A stretch of DNA of 64,000 nt. It comes from Bdellovibrio sp. qaytius. Lineage in GTDB: Bacteria > Bdellovibrionota > Bdellovibrionia > Bdellovibrionales > Bdellovibrionaceae. A model generated the notes under the pieces. That model saw only the letters and a program-made list of their open reading frames with translations, searched no databases and was not told the DNA's origin. The stretch lies in the NCBI GenBank assembly GCA_004011035.1, contig CP025734.1, positions 2,502,001 to 2,566,000 on the forward strand. Direction: 5' to 3'. Both the position numbers and the translations under genes were made by a program. Within the stretch, counting starts at the first letter, position 1; each line of letters begins with the position of its first letter. Positions 54,543 through 64,000 of the stretch are shown piece after piece.

Positions 54543-57500
54543 TTAGTGTTGAACCATTGGTTTAGTTTCTTCTACAGAAACGATGTCATCTTCCATTTTG
54601 TCAGTCAGAATATCTGACTCAACTAATTCAATGTTTAGAGCTAAAGATTGTAACTCTTTAATCAATACGTTGAATGATTCAGGAAGACCTGGTTCAAGGA
54701 TGTTTTCACCGCGCACGATACTTTCGTACATACGAGTTCTACCTGCTACGTCATCTGACTTAACAGTTAAGAATTCTTGTAGAGAGTAAGCTGCACCGTA
54801 AGCTTCGATAGCCCAAACTTCCATTTCTCCTAGACGCTGACCCCCGAATTGCGCTTTACCGCCTAGTGGCTGTTGCGAAACTAGAGAATAAGGTCCAATA
54901 GAACGAGCATGGATCTTTTCTTCAACTAAATGGTGAAGTTTTAACATGTACATGATGCCCACAGTAACTTGGTTCGTGAAAGGCTCACCAGAACGACCAT
55001 CGAATAATACCGATTGCGTTGATGGTAATTGAGCTTTCTTTAATAAGTTACGTACGTCTTGCTCAGACGCACCGTCGAATACCGGAGTACCAACGTGGAT
55101 ACCGTTTTTAAGAGCGTTACCCATTTTCTTTAATGATTCGTCATCAGATTGAGCCACTTTAGCTGTGATTTCTGCATCATCAAAGATGTCAGTCATCGTT
55201 GCGCGAAGTTTATTCGCATCAAATTTTTCTAAATGTTCTTCGATTTGCTTACCTAAGTTGTGCGCTGCCCAACCTAAATGCACCTCTAAGATCTGACCGA
55301 TATTCATACGTGAAGGAACGCCCAGTGGGTTCAGAACCATATCAACTGGAGAACCATCAGCTAAGTAAGGCATATCTTCTTGAGCTAATACTTTTGAAAC
55401 CACACCTTTATTACCATGGCGGCCGGCGAATTTATCACCAACTTGTAATTTACGCTTAATAGCTACGTAAACTTTAACCATTTTGATAACGCCAGGAGGT
55501 AACTCATCACCTTTTTTAAGGCGATCAATTTTTTCATTAAATACTAATTTAACTTGATCTAATTGGTTACGAGCACCATCGATGATTTTGTTAACTTGGT
55601 ATTCAACTTCTTGCTCTAAAGGAATGTAGCTTAGTAATTCAAACGGAATTGTTTCAAGGTCAGCATTTGTGATGTCTTGACCTTTGTTCAATAATTTTTG
55701 AGTACCATCTTCATTTAATAAGATACCCGTCGTTTTTTTACCAACAACGATATCACGTAATTTTTCGATCGCGTTATTTTTGATAACGTTTTGTTCGATC
55801 GCTAAATCTTTTTCTAATTTTTTACGTTTTTCTTCGATGATTAAACCTAAACGCTCATCACGATCAGAACCTTCACGCGAGTATACTTGCGCATCGATAA
55901 CTGTTCCGTAAACGCCAGATGGTGCACGTAATGAAGTATCACGAACATCGCCTGCTTTTTCGCCGAAGATAGCTCTTAAAAGTTTTTCTTCTGGAGATAA
56001 TTGAGTTTCACCTTTAGGAGTAACTTTACCCACTAAGATGAAACCAGGTTTAACTTCAGCACCGATACGAATGATACCTGAAGAATCTAGATCTTTTAAC
56101 GCTTCTTCACCAACGTTGGCGATATCACGTGTGATCTCTTCTTTTCCAAGTTTTGTATCACGAGCTACGCACTCAAATTCTTCAATGTGAACTGAAGTGT
56201 AAGTGTCATCTTGTAATAATCTTTCAGAGATTAAGATAGAATCCTCGAAGTTGTAACCCATCCACGGCGTGAACGCCACGCGGATGTTTTGACCTAGAGC
56301 TAACTCACCTAATTCTGTAGATGGACCATCGGCGATGATGTCTGTTTTAGAAACGCGATCACCTTTTTTAACGATTGGTTTTTGATTGAAACATGTATTT
56401 TGATTTGTACGTTGATACTTAGTTAAGTTGTAGATATCAACATTGGCACCAAGTTCTCCGCCTTTTGCAAGACGACGAACAACGATACGAGATGCATCTA
56501 CTTCTTCAACGATACCATCATTGTTTGCAACGATTGAAGTTCCAGAATCGCGAGCAACTAAACGCTCAACGCCTGTACCAACAAGTGGTGCGCGTGATTT
56601 TAATAACGGCACAGCTTGACGTTGCATGTTCGAACCCATTAGGGCGCGATTGGCATCATCATGCTCAAGGAATGGAATTAATGAAGCGGCGATAGAAACT
56701 AACTGAGACGGTGAAACGTCTTGTAAAGTTACTTTTTCGCGGTCAACTAGCTCGTACTCACCGTCACGACGAACAGTGTGGTTACCTGGAGCTAATTCTT
56801 TGTTGAACTTAGCATCTGTAGGCGCTTGAGCTTTAAAGTGACCAGATTCTTCTAAAGCTGACATGTAAGTGATCGCTTCAGAAACTTTTCCGCCTTCAAC
56901 TTTTTTATACGGTGTCTCGATGAAACCGTAAGAGTTGATACGTGCATATGTAGATAAAGACGCGATAAGACCGATGTTTGGTCCCTCTGGCGTTTCGATC
57001 GGACAGATACGACCGTAGTGAGTCGCATGAACGTCACGTACTTCGAAACCTGCACGGTCGCGAGTTAAACCGCCGGGCCCTAATGCAGATAAACGACGTT
57101 TATGTGTAATTTCAGATAACGGATTCGTTTGATCCATGAACTGAGATAATTGAGAAGATCCGAAGAATTCTTTTACAACAGCGTTCACTGGTTTAGCGTT
57201 AACTAAATCATGTGGCATCATTGTTTCAACATCTTGTAATGACATACGCTCTTTAATTGCGCGCTCCATACGAACTAAACCGATACGGTATTGGTTCTCT
57301 AAAAGCTCACCCACAGAACGAACACGGCGATTACCTAAGTGATCGATGTCATCTACAACACCACGACCATTTTTAAGATCGATAAGTGTTTTAACAGTAG
57401 AAAGAATATCTTTATGAGTTAATACACGGAATGACGGAGGACACTCGTCCATTGAAATTCCGAATTTATGATTGATCTTGATACGACCAACTTCAGATAA

Positions 57501-58718
57501 GTCATATGCTTCTGGATCGAAGAATAAACGATTGAAGTAAGCTTGTGCAGCTTCCATAACCGCAGGCTCACCTGGGCGAAGACGTTTGTAGATTTCGATT
57601 AACGCTTCATCTTGGTTTCCAACTTTATCAACTAACAATGTGTTACGTAAGAAAGGTCCTACAGTTAAACCATCGAAGAAAATTAAGTAGAAATTTTCGA
57701 TACCAGCAGATAATGCTTTTTTGATTAAAGATACTGATAACTCAGTATTTGCATCAGCAATGATCTCACCAGTTGATTCATCGATTAGAGGTTTAGCTAA
57801 TACTTTACCTTCTAAATCTTGTGGTTGAACTTCAACTTCAGTTAAACCTAAATCTTTTACTTTTTTAACAATCGCACGAGTGATACGACGACCAGCTTTA
57901 ACGATAACTTCGCCATTAGTCGGATCAATGATATCAGCAATCGCACGTTGGCCAGACATACGTTCAATGTCTAACTTACGGAACAATTGTTTACCTTTTA
58001 CGAAGATTTCATCTAAGTCGTAGAAGTATTCTAATAATTGCTCAGTGTTCATTCCTAATGCTTTAAGAAGAATTGTAGCTGGAAATTTACGACGACGATC
58101 GATACGGACATGGATAACATCCTTTTGATCGAATTCGAAATCTAACCAAGAACCACGGTAAGGAATTACACGTGCTGAGTAGATTAATTTACCAGAAGCA
58201 TTATTTTTACCACCATCGTGGTCGAAGAAAACACCTGGAGAACGATGTAACTGAGAAACAACTACGCGCTCAGTACCGTTGATGATGAAAGAACCGTTTG
58301 CAGTCATCAAAGGAATTTCTCCTAAGTAAACTTCTTGTTCTTTCACGTCGCGGATTGAACGTGCTTCAGTTTCTTCATCAACATCAAACACGATTAAACG
58401 TAAAGTTACTTTCACAGGAGCTGCGAAAGTCATACCGCGCTGACGACACTCATCGACGTCGTATTTTGACGGCTCAAGAGTATAACCAACGAATTCTAAC
58501 GAAGACGTGTTATTGAAATCAGAAATAGGAAATACTGACTTGAAAACTCCATTTAAACCATCGTTACCTCTGCGGTCAGCATCAACTTCTTTTAAAAGAA
58601 ATGCTTCGTATGATTTTTTTTGTAGTTCAATCAAGTTCGGGATTTCGATAACTTGTTTGTTTTTGGCGAATGACTTTCTAATACGTAGATTAGATGCCGT
58701 GACGGGAGTCTTATCCAT
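54543..58718 (-). CDS. rpoB: RNA polymerase beta subunit
   Basis: A 1391-aa beta subunit with full domain set. The rifampicin region [34 protein letters not shown] is wild-type-like (E. coli Asn518 equivalent is Thr). The lineage insert and [27 protein letters not shown]-type blocks near the end are intact. It lacks an upstream co-directional neighbour: two plus-strand genes separate it from rplL. Confidence 0.98.
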   Translation of the reverse strand: MDKTPVTASNLRIRKSFAKNKQVIEIPNLIELQKKSYEAFLLKEVDADRRGNDGLNGVFKSVFPISDFNNTSSLEFVGYTLEPSKYDVDECRQRGMTFAAPVKVTLRLIVFDVDEETEARSIRDVKEQEVYLGEIPLMTANGSFIINGTERVVVSQLHRSPGVFFDHDGGKNNASGKLIYSARVIPYRGSWLDFEFDQKDVIHVRIDRRRKFPATILLKALGMNTEQLLEYFYDLDEIFVKGKQLFRKLDIERMSGQRAIADIIDPTNGEVIVKAGRRITRAIVKKVKDLGLTEVEVQPQDLEGKVLAKPLIDESTGEIIADANTELSVSLIKKALSAGIENFYLIFFDGLTVGPFLRNTLLVDKVGNQDEALIEIYKRLRPGEPAVMEAAQAYFNRLFFDPEAYDLSEVGRIKINHKFGISMDECPPSFRVLTHKDILSTVKTLIDLKNGRGVVDDIDHLGNRRVRSVGELLENQYRIGLVRMERAIKERMSLQDVETMMPHDLVNAKPVNAVVKEFFGSSQLSQFMDQTNPLSEITHKRRLSALGPGGLTRDRAGFEVRDVHATHYGRICPIETPEGPNIGLIASLSTYARINSYGFIETPYKKVEGGKVSEAITYMSALEESGHFKAQAPTDAKFNKELAPGNHTVRRDGEYELVDREKVTLQDVSPSQLVSIAASLIPFLEHDDANRALMGSNMQRQAVPLLKSRAPLVGTGVERLVARDSGTSIVANNDGIVEEVDASRIVVRRLAKGGELGANVDIYNLTKYQRTNQNTCFNQKPIVKKGDRVSKTDIIADGPSTELGELALGQNIRVAFTPWMGYNFEDSILISERLLQDDTYTSVHIEEFECVARDTKLGKEEITRDIANVGEEALKDLDSSGIIRIGAEVKPGFILVGKVTPKGETQLSPEEKLLRAIFGEKAGDVRDTSLRAPSGVYGTVIDAQVYSREGSDRDERLGLIIEEKRKKLEKDLAIEQNVIKNNAIEKLRDIVVGKKTTGILLNEDGTQKLLNKGQDITNADLETIPFELLSYIPLEQEVEYQVNKIIDGARNQLDQVKLVFNEKIDRLKKGDELPPGVIKMVKVYVAIKRKLQVGDKFAGRHGNKGVVSKVLAQEDMPYLADGSPVDMVLNPLGVPSRMNIGQILEVHLGWAAHNLGKQIEEHLEKFDANKLRATMTDIFDDAEITAKVAQSDDESLKKMGNALKNGIHVGTPVFDGASEQDVRNLLKKAQLPSTQSVLFDGRSGEPFTNQVTVGIMYMLKLHHLVEEKIHARSIGPYSLVSQQPLGGKAQFGGQRLGEMEVWAIEAYGAAYSLQEFLTVKSDDVAGRTRMYESIVRGENILEPGLPESFNVLIKELQSLALNIELVESDILTDKMEDDIVSVEETKPMVQH

Positions 58719-59126
58719 TATTTTTTCTCCAATAGGCTGTGAAATTTAATTTTTTTAAAAATATTTTTAAATAAACTAAAAATGAAAATTCGCTTCGGGG
58801 GGAATTTACAAGGCCCACATTAATTCAAATTTGAACGTAAGGAATAGAAAGTACCTAAACTAATTTAGAAAGGCAAACGATTGGTGCAGTATTTGCACTC
58901 CCTCTAGAGATTTCAAAAAATGCTTATTTTATGGGATGTTTTTAAGATGAAAATTTCAATGAGTAAACTTGATAAAGATTAATCGCGAAAACACTCATTT
59001 TTGCTATCATTATAAGCAAACTATCGTCGAAAAACCTGAAAGCCTATTTTATTCGCAAGGTTCACTACTTGCATCCTTAACTAAAATCATAATGCCATAG
59101 GGCAATAAGCCACACAGGAGTATCAC
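58719..59126. other. 408-base divergent control region of rpoB and the plus-strand pair
   Basis: No gene. Notable elements: perfect palindrome TTCAAATTTGAA at 58824-58835, a short hairpin GTGCA-N5-TGCAC at 58884-58898, and the GG-N10-GC element AGGTTCACTACTTGCA at 59058-59073 upstream of the hypothetical gene. The rpoB promoter must lie here, but I could not choose one with confidence. Confidence 0.5.
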
Positions 59127-59435
59127 ATGCTAGATAAAGTCGTCTTTGCCACTACTAAAAATGAGTATTTAAAGGGGACCTACCAAAACCCGAGCGATAT
59201 CCCTAAAACTTATGAATCTGTCGCCTGCGACTTTACTGATGAGCTTGAGTTCGCAGTGATAAAAAAACTTCAAGTGGAACTCAAATACTGGAACTCAAAA
59301 AACTTACTTCATTCGATTCGTGGACGAATCATTGATATCTTTACCCAAAATCACGAAGAATTCTTACAAATGTCTAATCTAACAAAGGTTCGTTTAGATC
59401 GTATTGCCTCGGTGCATATTTTAAATGTGCACTAA
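59127..59435 (+). CDS. Hypothetical protein, 102 aa
   Basis: A 102-aa soluble, helical protein with no recognised motif; no signal peptide. CAGGAG lies 8 bases before the ATG. It is the first of two plus-strand genes inserted between rplL and rpoB, 63 bases upstream of the ABC1-type kinase. The acidic/aromatic first half and basic second half (SIRGRIIDIF...RLDRIASVH) give no functional hint. Confidence 0.68.
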   Translation: MLDKVVFATTKNEYLKGTYQNPSDIPKTYESVACDFTDELEFAVIKKLQVELKYWNSKNLLHSIRGRIIDIFTQNHEEFLQMSNLTKVRLDRIASVHILNVH

Positions 59436-59498
59436 GGCATCGCCGCATTATTCAGATCGCGACTACACTTTCTAATTTGAGAGAGTACGATTGTTCAC

Positions 59499-60794
59499 AT
59501 GAGTATGCTGAACAATCGTTTTTCTCGCGCTCTGGCCATTACAAAAATGGTGACCAAGCTAGGATTAGAACAAGTTAAATCTGGAAATTTACAATCTCGA
59601 GTTGAGCAGGCAAAAATTCTTGTCGAAAGTCTTTCGCAGCTAAAAGGTGCCGCCATGAAGGCCGGCCAGCTTTTAAGTTTAGATCTTGAAGATTACTTTC
59701 CGCCTGAAGCGATTCAAATTTTATCACAGCTGCAAAATAATATTATCGATGTACCAAAGATCGACATCAAAAAAACTTTGAGTGATGCCTTTGGCAAAGA
59801 AAAATTTGCGCAACTATCTCATTTAGGAACAAAACCATTTGCCGCAGCATCTATGGGCCAAGTTTACAAAGCTCATTTAAAAATTAATGAGACAGAGACT
59901 CCCGTTGCATTTAAAGTTCTTTATCCTGGAGTGGCTGAATCAGTCTCGAGCGACGTAGCACTTCTGAAAAAAGCGGTTTGGGCCTTTTGCGTGATCACAG
60001 GTCGCGAAATGGATCTTGATCCGGTATTTGCTGAAATCGAAAGTGTTTTAAAAACTGAAGTCGATTACGTTCAAGAGAAAAGCTCTTCGATTGCGTTTCA
60101 AAAACTTTTTTCACAAAACAACTGGAAGCACTTAGAAATTAAAACTCCTCATGTGTATGAAAACTTTTCGAACCACAACATTCTGTGCACAAGCTTCGAA
60201 GAAGGTAAAACTTTAAAAGAATGGATCGACACTAAGCCTTCGTTAGAAAAAAAAGAAAAAGTAGCCTTAAGCTTACTTGAACTTTACACCTGTGAATTTT
60301 TTAAATGGGGCTTTGTACAAACTGATCCGAATCCCGCTAACTTTTTAATTCGCGACAAAGATAAACTAGAAATCATCGCGTTAGATTTCGGCGCCAGTAA
60401 AACTTATTCCTATGAATTTCGTAAAGCCTATATTGATTTAATTAAAAAGATTCGCACTGGTACAAATGCCGACGTGATCAAAAGCGCCATAGAATTTGGG
60501 CTGGTTGATCCGCGCGAATCCGAAGAAACCTTAGAAATTTTCGTTCGCTTACTAAAACACGGGATGAAACCGGTAAACGAGAGTAAAAAATTTCAGTTTT
60601 CAGACAGCACCTTCATGAAAGAAAATGCGGCCATTGCAAGAGAATTGCTGCAAAAGTTAAAATACTCGGCCCCGCCTCATCAGTTATTATTTTTACACAG
60701 AAAATTAGGTGGAGTTTACGGAATATTAAAAAAGCTATCGGTTGAAATTGATGTTCACGAATTCTGGAATGCGATTGACGAGAATTTAAATTAA
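59499..60794 (+). CDS. ABC1/AarF/UbiB-family atypical kinase
   Basis: A 431-aa UbiB-type kinase-like protein, often needed for quinone synthesis or lipid homeostasis. Motifs: KAGQLLSLDLEDYFPPE (KxGQ, residues 54-70), Ala-rich nucleotide loop AAASMGQVYKA at 115-125, Lys139 in FKVLYPG, catalytic loop QTDPNPANF at 274-282, DFG at 296-298. The catalytic loop QTDPN resembles COQ8 (ADCK) more than the HADPHPGN of bacterial UbiB. No C-terminal membrane helices are obvious, unlike UbiB. It splits the rplL-rpoB junction. Confidence 0.87.
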   Translation: MSMLNNRFSRALAITKMVTKLGLEQVKSGNLQSRVEQAKILVESLSQLKGAAMKAGQLLSLDLEDYFPPEAIQILSQLQNNIIDVPKIDIKKTLSDAFGKEKFAQLSHLGTKPFAAASMGQVYKAHLKINETETPVAFKVLYPGVAESVSSDVALLKKAVWAFCVITGREMDLDPVFAEIESVLKTEVDYVQEKSSSIAFQKLFSQNNWKHLEIKTPHVYENFSNHNILCTSFEEGKTLKEWIDTKPSLEKKEKVALSLLELYTCEFFKWGFVQTDPNPANFLIRDKDKLEIIALDFGASKTYSYEFRKAYIDLIKKIRTGTNADVIKSAIEFGLVDPRESEETLEIFVRLLKHGMKPVNESKKFQFSDSTFMKENAAIARELLQKLKYSAPPHQLLFLHRKLGGVYGILKKLSVEIDVHEFWNAIDENLN

Positions 60795-60818
60795 AGGGAT
60801 AGGCGCCCCTTTAAGCAA

Positions 60819-60852
60819 AAAAAAAGAGAAGGCTTTCACCTTCTCTTTTTGA
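60819..60852. terminator. Bidirectional terminator between the kinase gene and rplL
   Basis: 12-bp stem AAAAAGAGAAGG (60821-60832) with CCTTCTCTTTTT (60839-60850) around a 6-base loop; A-run on one side, T-run on the other. Serves both the kinase and rplJL. Confidence 0.88.
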
Positions 60853-60880
60853 ATAAGCATTAATTTGCTTAACGGAGAAA

Positions 60881-61240
60881 TTACTTGATAGTAACTTTCG
60901 CGCCAGCAGCTTCTAAAGCTTTTTTCATTTTGTCAGCGTCTTCTTTAGTCGCGCCTTCTTTAACTGCTTTACCGCCAGCTTCAACTAAAGCTTTTGCTTC
61001 AGCTAAACCTAAGCCAGTGATTGTACGAACTTCTTTAATTACGTTAATTTTGTTGGCGCCAGCGTCAACTAAGATAACGTCAAAAGCAGTTTGTGCTTCA
61101 GCAGCAGGACCAGCAGCAGCAGCTACAGCTACAGGTGCAGCAGCAGATACGCCCCATTTTGTTTCTAATTCTTTTACTAACTCAGCGATTTCGATTACTG
61201 ATTTTGCTGATAATGCTGTTACGATTTGTTCATTTGTCAT
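60881..61240 (-). CDS. rplL: 50S ribosomal protein L7/L12
   Basis: A 119-aa L7/L12: N-terminal dimerisation helix, Ala-rich hinge ([18 protein letters not shown]), and C-terminal domain with [24 protein letters not shown], the factor-binding face. Terminated before rpoB, so rpoBC is not in this transcript. Confidence 0.97.
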   Translation of the reverse strand: MTNEQIVTALSAKSVIEIAELVKELETKWGVSAAAPVAVAAAAGPAAEAQTAFDVILVDAGANKINVIKEVRTITGLGLAEAKALVEAGGKAVKEGATKEDADKMKKALEAAGAKVTIK

Positions 61241-61276
61241 TTTATAATCCTTTTTCTAATTTATATTTAAATAAAA

Positions 61277-61807
61277 TTAAGCTTGTGGAGCAGCTTCGTC
61301 TGCAGGTGTTGCAGCTGGAGCTCCGTTTTGTTGTGCGTAAGTATTAAGAACACGTGCAAGTCTTGCACTTGGTTCTTTCATTAAGCATAGTAATTGTGCG
61401 CGCAATTGATCTTTACCAGGTAATGTCGCTAAGAATTTGATTTTATTAGAATCAAGAGCTTCGCCATCCATCATGCCTGATTTGATTTTTAATGCTTCAA
61501 CGTCTTTGCCGAACTCAGCAAGCGTTTTAGCTACGCCAACAACTTCGTTAAATGCGAAAACGATCGCATTTGTACCAGTTAAGTGACTTGCTAATGCTTG
61601 TTCTTGAACTGCATTACCTTTGAAAGCACGTTTTGCTAACGTATTACGAACAACTTTCATCTCAGACTCAGCAGCGTGTAGCTTTTTACGTAAAGTCGTA
61701 ACTTGCTCCACTTTCATGCCTTTAAAGTCTACGACGAAAGCGCCTTTAGCTTTTGCGATCTTTTCAGAAATAGCTTTGATGTCTAATTCTTTATCTGCTT
61801 TTAGCAT
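61277..61807 (-). CDS. rplJ: 50S ribosomal protein L10
   Basis: A 176-aa L10: [39 protein letters not shown], and the L12-binding C-terminal helix ([13 protein letters not shown]). Preceded by a 159-base leader with a strong stem. Confidence 0.97.
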   Translation of the reverse strand: MLKADKELDIKAISEKIAKAKGAFVVDFKGMKVEQVTTLRKKLHAAESEMKVVRNTLAKRAFKGNAVQEQALASHLTGTNAIVFAFNEVVGVAKTLAEFGKDVEALKIKSGMMDGEALDSNKIKFLATLPGKDQLRAQLLCLMKEPSARLARVLNTYAQQNGAPAATPADEAAPQA

Positions 61808-61883
61808 TAGGTGTTTCCTTTCGTTTGATTTAAGGCATCAGGGAAAAGGATAGATCGAAAAAGATTTATCCGTCTCGGTTGGT

Positions 61884-61908
61884 AGCGATCTAAACTATTT
61901 AGATCGCT
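61884..61908 (-). promoter_or_regulatory. Hairpin in the rplJ (L10) leader
   Basis: AGCGATCTAAA (61884-61894) pairs perfectly with TTTAGATCGCT (61898-61908) with a 3-base loop, in the 159-base rplA-rplJ spacer where L10 leaders regulate rplJL in many bacteria. A second stem CTCTTA... further upstream may stack with it. Identity with the L10-leader family was not tested. Confidence 0.6.
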
Positions 61909-61966
61909 ATTAAACTCTTATGAGAACCAACTGTCTCTGACGCGTATAATTTTATAATAAAGAAGA

Positions 61967-62668
61967 TTACTCTTCTGATCCTGCCATTGCTTCGTTCGCA
62001 TCTAAACGGATCGCTGGACCCATTGTAGAAGCGGCGTACATTGAGCGAAGGTAGATACCTTTAGATGTAGCTGGCTTAGCTTTAACTACTGTGCTGATGA
62101 AAGCATCGAAGTTTTCTTTAAGTTTAGCAGCACCCATAGATTTACGACCGATAGAAGCATGTACGATACCTGCTTTATCAACACGGAAATCAAGTTTACC
62201 TTTTTTCTCAGCTGTAACTGCTTCAGCAACATTCATTGTCACAGTTCCAACTTTAGGATTTGGCATTAAACCACGAGGTCCAAGAACCTTAGCAACTTTT
62301 GATACAGTCGCCATCATGTCTGGAGTCGCGATACATTTATCGAAATCTAACCAACCACCGTTGATTTTTTCAACTAGATCGTCAGCTCCTACGTAATCTG
62401 CTCCAGCATTTTTTGCATCAAGCTCTTTCGGGCCTTTTGCGAAAACTACTACGCGTACGTTTTTGCCTAAACCGTGAGGTAAAGCAATTGCGCCACGAAC
62501 TTGTTGATCAGATTGTTTAGGATCGATACCTAATTTAACTGCGATATCAATAGATTCGTCGAATTTAGCTGGAGCTGTTTCAACTGCTAATTTGATACCT
62601 TCTGCGAATGAATATTTTTTTGCTGCATCAACTTTTTTAGCTGCTGCTGTAAATTTTTTGCCTGACAT
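61967..62668 (-). CDS. rplA: 50S ribosomal protein L1
   Basis: A 233-aa L1: [51 protein letters not shown] (split), [35 protein letters not shown]. In E. coli L1 represses the rplK-rplA mRNA via its leader; a matching stem precedes rplK. Confidence 0.98.
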   Translation of the reverse strand: MSGKKFTAAAKKVDAAKKYSFAEGIKLAVETAPAKFDESIDIAVKLGIDPKQSDQQVRGAIALPHGLGKNVRVVVFAKGPKELDAKNAGADYVGADDLVEKINGGWLDFDKCIATPDMMATVSKVAKVLGPRGLMPNPKVGTVTMNVAEAVTAEKKGKLDFRVDKAGIVHASIGRKSMGAAKLKENFDAFISTVVKAKPATSKGIYLRSMYAASTMGPAIRLDANEAMAGSEE

Positions 62669-62669
62669 A

Positions 62670-63098
62670 TTACATTCCTTCTACTTCTAAGCCCATGCTC
62701 TTCGCAGTACCTGCTACTTGAGACATAGCTGATTCAACTTTAACGCAGTTTAAATCAGGCAACTTTGTAGTTGCGATAACTTTGATTTGGTCGACTTTGA
62801 TTTTACCGACTTTATCTTTTTGTGGCATCTTAGAACCTGATTCTAATTTGATTGCCTTTTTGATTAACGAAGATACCGGAGGCGTCTTAGTGATGAAAGT
62901 AAACGAACGGTCTTGGTAAACAGTAATGATGATAGGAATAATGCTATCACCTAGCGCTTGAGTACGCGCGTTGAACTGTTTACAGAATTCCATAATGTTT
63001 ACCCCATGCTGTCCAAGTGCCGGTCCAACGGGAGGAGCTGGATTAGCTTTCCCTGCCGGTATCTGCAATTTGATCATACCTGTAACTTTTTTTGCCAT
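62670..63098 (-). CDS. rplK: 50S ribosomal protein L11
   Basis: A 142-aa L11: [56 protein letters not shown], then [27 protein letters not shown]. One base before rplA's start region; coupled translation. Confidence 0.98.
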   Translation of the reverse strand: MAKKVTGMIKLQIPAGKANPAPPVGPALGQHGVNIMEFCKQFNARTQALGDSIIPIIITVYQDRSFTFITKTPPVSSLIKKAIKLESGSKMPQKDKVGKIKVDQIKVIATTKLPDLNCVKVESAMSQVAGTAKSMGLEVEGM

Positions 63099-63125
63099 AG
63101 ATTCCCACCTTGCAAAGGGTTTAAA

Positions 63126-63146
63126 GGAAACTCACTATGAGTTTCC
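63126..63146 (-). promoter_or_regulatory. Leader hairpin of rplK-rplA
   Basis: GGAAACTCA (63126-63134) pairs perfectly with TGAGTTTCC (63138-63146), 3-base loop, lying just before the rplK ribosome site. The place suits an L1-binding repressor site; the sequence was not compared. Confidence 0.5.
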
Positions 63147-63178
63147 AAATTTCTGTCGTGAATTTTACACGAGGTGAA

Positions 63179-63208
63179 AATATAAACGCAGAGACGCGTC
63201 AGAGACAA
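63179..63208 (-). promoter_or_regulatory. Promoter of rplK-rplA
   Basis: Minus strand TTGTCT (63208-63203), 18-base spacer, TATATT (63184-63179). Predicted start near 63172, leader about 75 bases, containing the 63126-63146 hairpin and a second small stem CGTG-N7-CACG. Confidence 0.6.
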
Positions 63209-63268
63209 CAAAAAAGTAAAATATTTTAGCGAATTTTAAGAGCTAAAACCCACCCCAAAAACACCAAC

Positions 63269-63324
63269 AAGTCTGACCCCGGAAGGTCAGACTTAAGGGG
63301 TTCAAAAGGGGCATAGCCCCTTTT
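63269..63324 (-). repeat. Two stable hairpins in the nusG-rplK spacer
   Basis: AAGTCTGACC/GGTCAGACTT (63269-63278 with 63285-63294) and AAAAGGGGC/GCCCCTTTT (63304-63312 with 63316-63324). Together with the terminator at 63362 they fill a 322-base spacer. Neither is followed by a T-run on the minus strand. Confidence 0.5.
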
Positions 63325-63361
63325 CAGACAGGATGTCTCCTCCGACAAGACCCCAAAAAAG

Positions 63362-63393
63362 AAAAAGGCCTTAGTATTTCTACTAAGGCCTCA
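63362..63393 (-). terminator. Terminator after nusG
   Basis: Stem GGCCTTAGTA / TACTAAGGCC with GAAA loop followed by TTTTT on the minus strand, 30 bases past the nusG stop; separates nusG from rplKA. Confidence 0.88.
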
Positions 63394-63420
63394 TAAAAAC
63401 AATGCTTAAATATAAAGCAA

Positions 63421-63981
63421 CTACCCTTTAGTAACTTGAACGAAATCAAGCTCAACAGGCGTCGGACGACCAAAGATCGACACAAGTACCTTAACTTTAG
63501 CTTTTTCTTCGTTAATTTCTTCAACTGTTCCGTTAAAGTTATTAAATGGTCCATCAATAACCGTAACTTGGTCACCGATGTTGTAATTAGCCTTAGCTTT
63601 AGGTTTTTCTGCAACGCCAGCCATTTGCTGAGTTACACGCATAACTTCGTGCTCAGGAACTTCTGGTGGTTTAGTTTTAGCTCCGCCTACGAAACCAGAA
63701 ACTTTAGATGAATTTTTAACTAAATGCCAAGATTGATCACTTAGAACCATTTGTACAAAAATATAACCTGGAAAAAATTTGCGAGACTTAGTTGTTTTTT
63801 GGCCTTTTACCAATTCAACAACGTTTTCAGCAGGAATAAGGATTTCGCCAAATTGGCTTTCCATTTTGTTTGTTTTGATTCTTTCTTCGATAGCTGACTT
63901 AGCTGTGTTTTCACAACCAGATTGTACATTGATGATGTACCATTTTTTATCAGCTGCTTTTGGTGTTGTTTGATTTTCCAA
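63421..63981 (-). CDS. nusG: Transcription termination/antitermination factor NusG
   Basis: A 186-aa NusG: NGN domain (KWYIINVQSGCENTAKSAIEERI, KFFPGYIFVQM) and C-terminal KOW domain (IGDQVTVIDGPFNNFNGTVEEI). The start codon is TTG, with AGGGAG 7 bases upstream; the first ATG-like alternative is far inside. secE normally precedes it but is beyond the right edge. Confidence 0.96.
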   Translation of the reverse strand: MENQTTPKAADKKWYIINVQSGCENTAKSAIEERIKTNKMESQFGEILIPAENVVELVKGQKTTKSRKFFPGYIFVQMVLSDQSWHLVKNSSKVSGFVGGAKTKPPEVPEHEVMRVTQQMAGVAEKPKAKANYNIGDQVTVIDGPFNNFNGTVEEINEEKAKVKVLVSIFGRPTPVELDFVQVTKG

Positions 63982-64000
63982 ACTACAACTCCCTCTCTGG

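Noticed and set aside
59058-59073. Sigma54-like AGGTTCACTACTTGCA ahead of the hypothetical gene at 59127
   Set aside because: Spacing is right, but the -24 half lacks the T and the CAC; one such match is expected by chance in the intergenic DNA here.
61093-61347. Low-complexity Gln/Leu-rich plus-strand ORF
   Set aside because: Antisense to the Ala-rich hinge of rplL; composition is an artefact of that repeat.
1-64000. tRNA, rRNA, prophage, transposase, integrase, restriction or other defence genes
   Set aside because: I looked for these in the gaps and frames and saw none; no long inverted or direct terminal repeats either.

Overview
The window is bacterial chromosome with low GC (about 40% by eye), tightly packed genes and no tRNA, rRNA, insertion sequence or CRISPR array that I can see. 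LPS genes (kdsA), many lipoproteins, OmpA-type proteins and sigma54-type regulation point to a Gram-negative organism. The gene families and the large set of secreted or lipid-anchored hydrolases suggest a member of the Bdellovibrio group (Bdellovibrionota), possibly one of its lower-GC relatives. That placement is inference; no species was identified.

Layout. 0-5.5 kb: a 5'-truncated subtilisin-like lipoprotein, a hydrolase, an intradiol dioxygenase with a small secreted protein, a divergent LysR regulator and a methyltransferase. 5.5-10.9 kb: an envelope/stress-type cluster made of a UPF0391 membrane peptide, an OmpA lipoprotein, an Hpt protein, a lone receiver protein, an NtrC-family activator, a YqjE-like membrane protein, a YqjD/DUF883 protein and an OmpA-like secreted protein. 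Three -24/-12 (sigma54) promoter matches lie in this cluster beside the gene for a sigma54 activator. 10.9-18.2 kb: an M24 peptidase, an EamA transporter, a 1025-aa lipoprotein with fourteen 56-residue Cys-rich repeats, a secreted protein with a possible caspase-like His/Cys dyad, and TerC. 18.2-21.3 kb: a methylthioadenosine salvage locus (nucleosidase, class II aldolase, MtnA, MtnP) resembling the DHAP shunt. 21.3-32.5 kb: PilZ protein, YheT-like hydrolase, M13 peptidase, then an aminotransferase-kdsA-flippase-like-TIGR03546-TIGR03545 operon, two small secreted proteins and a TlpA-like thioredoxin.

32.6-64 kb: almost entirely the minus-strand translation/transcription supercluster, read right to left: nusG, rplK, rplA, rplJ, rplL, then (after an interruption) rpoB, rpoC, rpsL, rpsG, fusA, rpsJ-rplC-rplD-rplW-rplB-rpsS-rplV-rpsC-rplP-rpmC-rpsQ-rplN-rplE-rpsN-rpsH-rplF-rplR-rpsE-rpmD-rplO-secY-adk-rpmJ-rpsM-rpsK-rpsD-rpoA-rplQ. 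Departures from the usual order are: rplX (L24) is absent between rplN and rplE; tuf is absent between fusA and rpsJ; infA and map are absent after secY-adk; and two plus-strand genes, one an ABC1/UbiB-type kinase, separate rplL from rpoB. Promoters, leader hairpins and terminators are visible at several operon joints.
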